From the NCBI GenBank assembly GCA_020630455.1, contig JAHDBK010000248.1:1-6078 (forward strand): 6,078 nt of DNA. Reading direction: 5' to 3'. Under the pieces are notes generated by a model. It saw only the letters and a program-made list of their open reading frames with translations. It was not told the origin of the DNA and made no database searches. Numbering within the stretch: the stretch's first letter is position 1; each line of letters begins with the position of its first letter. This DNA comes from Saprospiraceae bacterium. GTDB taxonomy: Bacteria > Bacteroidota > Bacteroidia > Chitinophagales > Saprospiraceae. The position numbers were made by a program, and so were the translations under genes. Below, piece by piece: positions 5,948-6,078 of this stretch.

Positions 5948-6078
5948 TATGTATTTTTTATTCAATAAATTTTAAAACTTTTTAAAAATTCATCAGTTTA
6001 TCTATTTATTAATTTAAAATTATTTAATTTTTCAAAAACATTCTTTTTAAGCTCAATTAAATAATTTTAATTGATTTG

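Larger units (their letters stand above)
5789..6078. other. Gene-free clpC upstream region, extremely AT-rich
   Basis: No credible reading frame lies in these 290 bases to the right edge. The stretch contains two candidate -7 elements for clpC (5840-5847 and 5874-5881), one GC-richer palindrome (5926-5947), three copies of TTTAAGC (5834, 5916, 6046), and an AT-only hairpin near the edge with 9-base arms (6053-6061 and 6066-6074). The rest is A and T runs with no recognisable structure. The clpC start has no Shine-Dalgarno sequence, as is usual for Bacteroidota. Confidence 0.7.

Noticed and set aside
6053..6074. Hairpin at the right edge (9-base arms, TAAT loop) as a terminator
   Set aside because: It is all A/T apart from two pairs, has no T tract, and no gene is known to end there.
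1..6078. A new multi-gene defence, biosynthetic or secretion system
   Set aside because: The five genes alternate in orientation, four have clear family identities in envelope biology or proteolysis, and no unexplained open frame of notable size remains.

Overview
This AT-rich window reads as chromosomal DNA of a Gram-negative bacterium, most likely a member of the Bacteroidota. Three things point there. A kdsB gene implies lipopolysaccharide and an outer membrane. The ClpC ATPase has the Bacteroidota-type sequence, including a GQGIGF ClpP-docking loop. The start codons lack Shine-Dalgarno sequences, and several intergenic octamers fit the phylum's TAnnTTTG -7 promoter element. I cannot name a genus.

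Layout, left to right. The 3' part of a gene for a GNAT-like acetyltransferase enters from the left edge (3-482, +) with a degraded acetyl-CoA motif. After an AT-only spacer comes a secreted, probably lipid-anchored GH25 lysozyme-type muramidase (709-1449, +). Its 3' end overlaps by 23 bases the 3' end of the convergent kdsB gene for CMP-KDO synthetase (1427-2194, -). A short divergent intergenic region separates kdsB from a secreted protein with two LysM domains and a C-terminal RlpA-like barrel (2317-3180, +). That gene converges on clpC (3245-5788, -), and a near-perfect 52-base inverted repeat between them looks like a shared two-way terminator. The last 290 bases are gene-free: they hold the clpC upstream region, with two candidate promoters and a small GC-rich, operator-like palindrome.

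Three of the five genes concern the envelope: muramidase, LPS sugar activation, and a peptidoglycan-binding LysM/RlpA-like protein. ClpC is a general protein quality-control unfoldase. The genes alternate in orientation and do not form an operon, so this is a loose neighbourhood rather than a pathway cluster. I see no mobile element, CRISPR array, RNA gene, or convincing new multi-gene system. The points most worth a second look are small: the lost acetyl-CoA motif, an altered KdsB active-site segment, a LysM/RlpA-like protein without the catalytic Asp, an 18-base palindrome shared by the kdsB leader and the terminator, and the clpC upstream palindrome.
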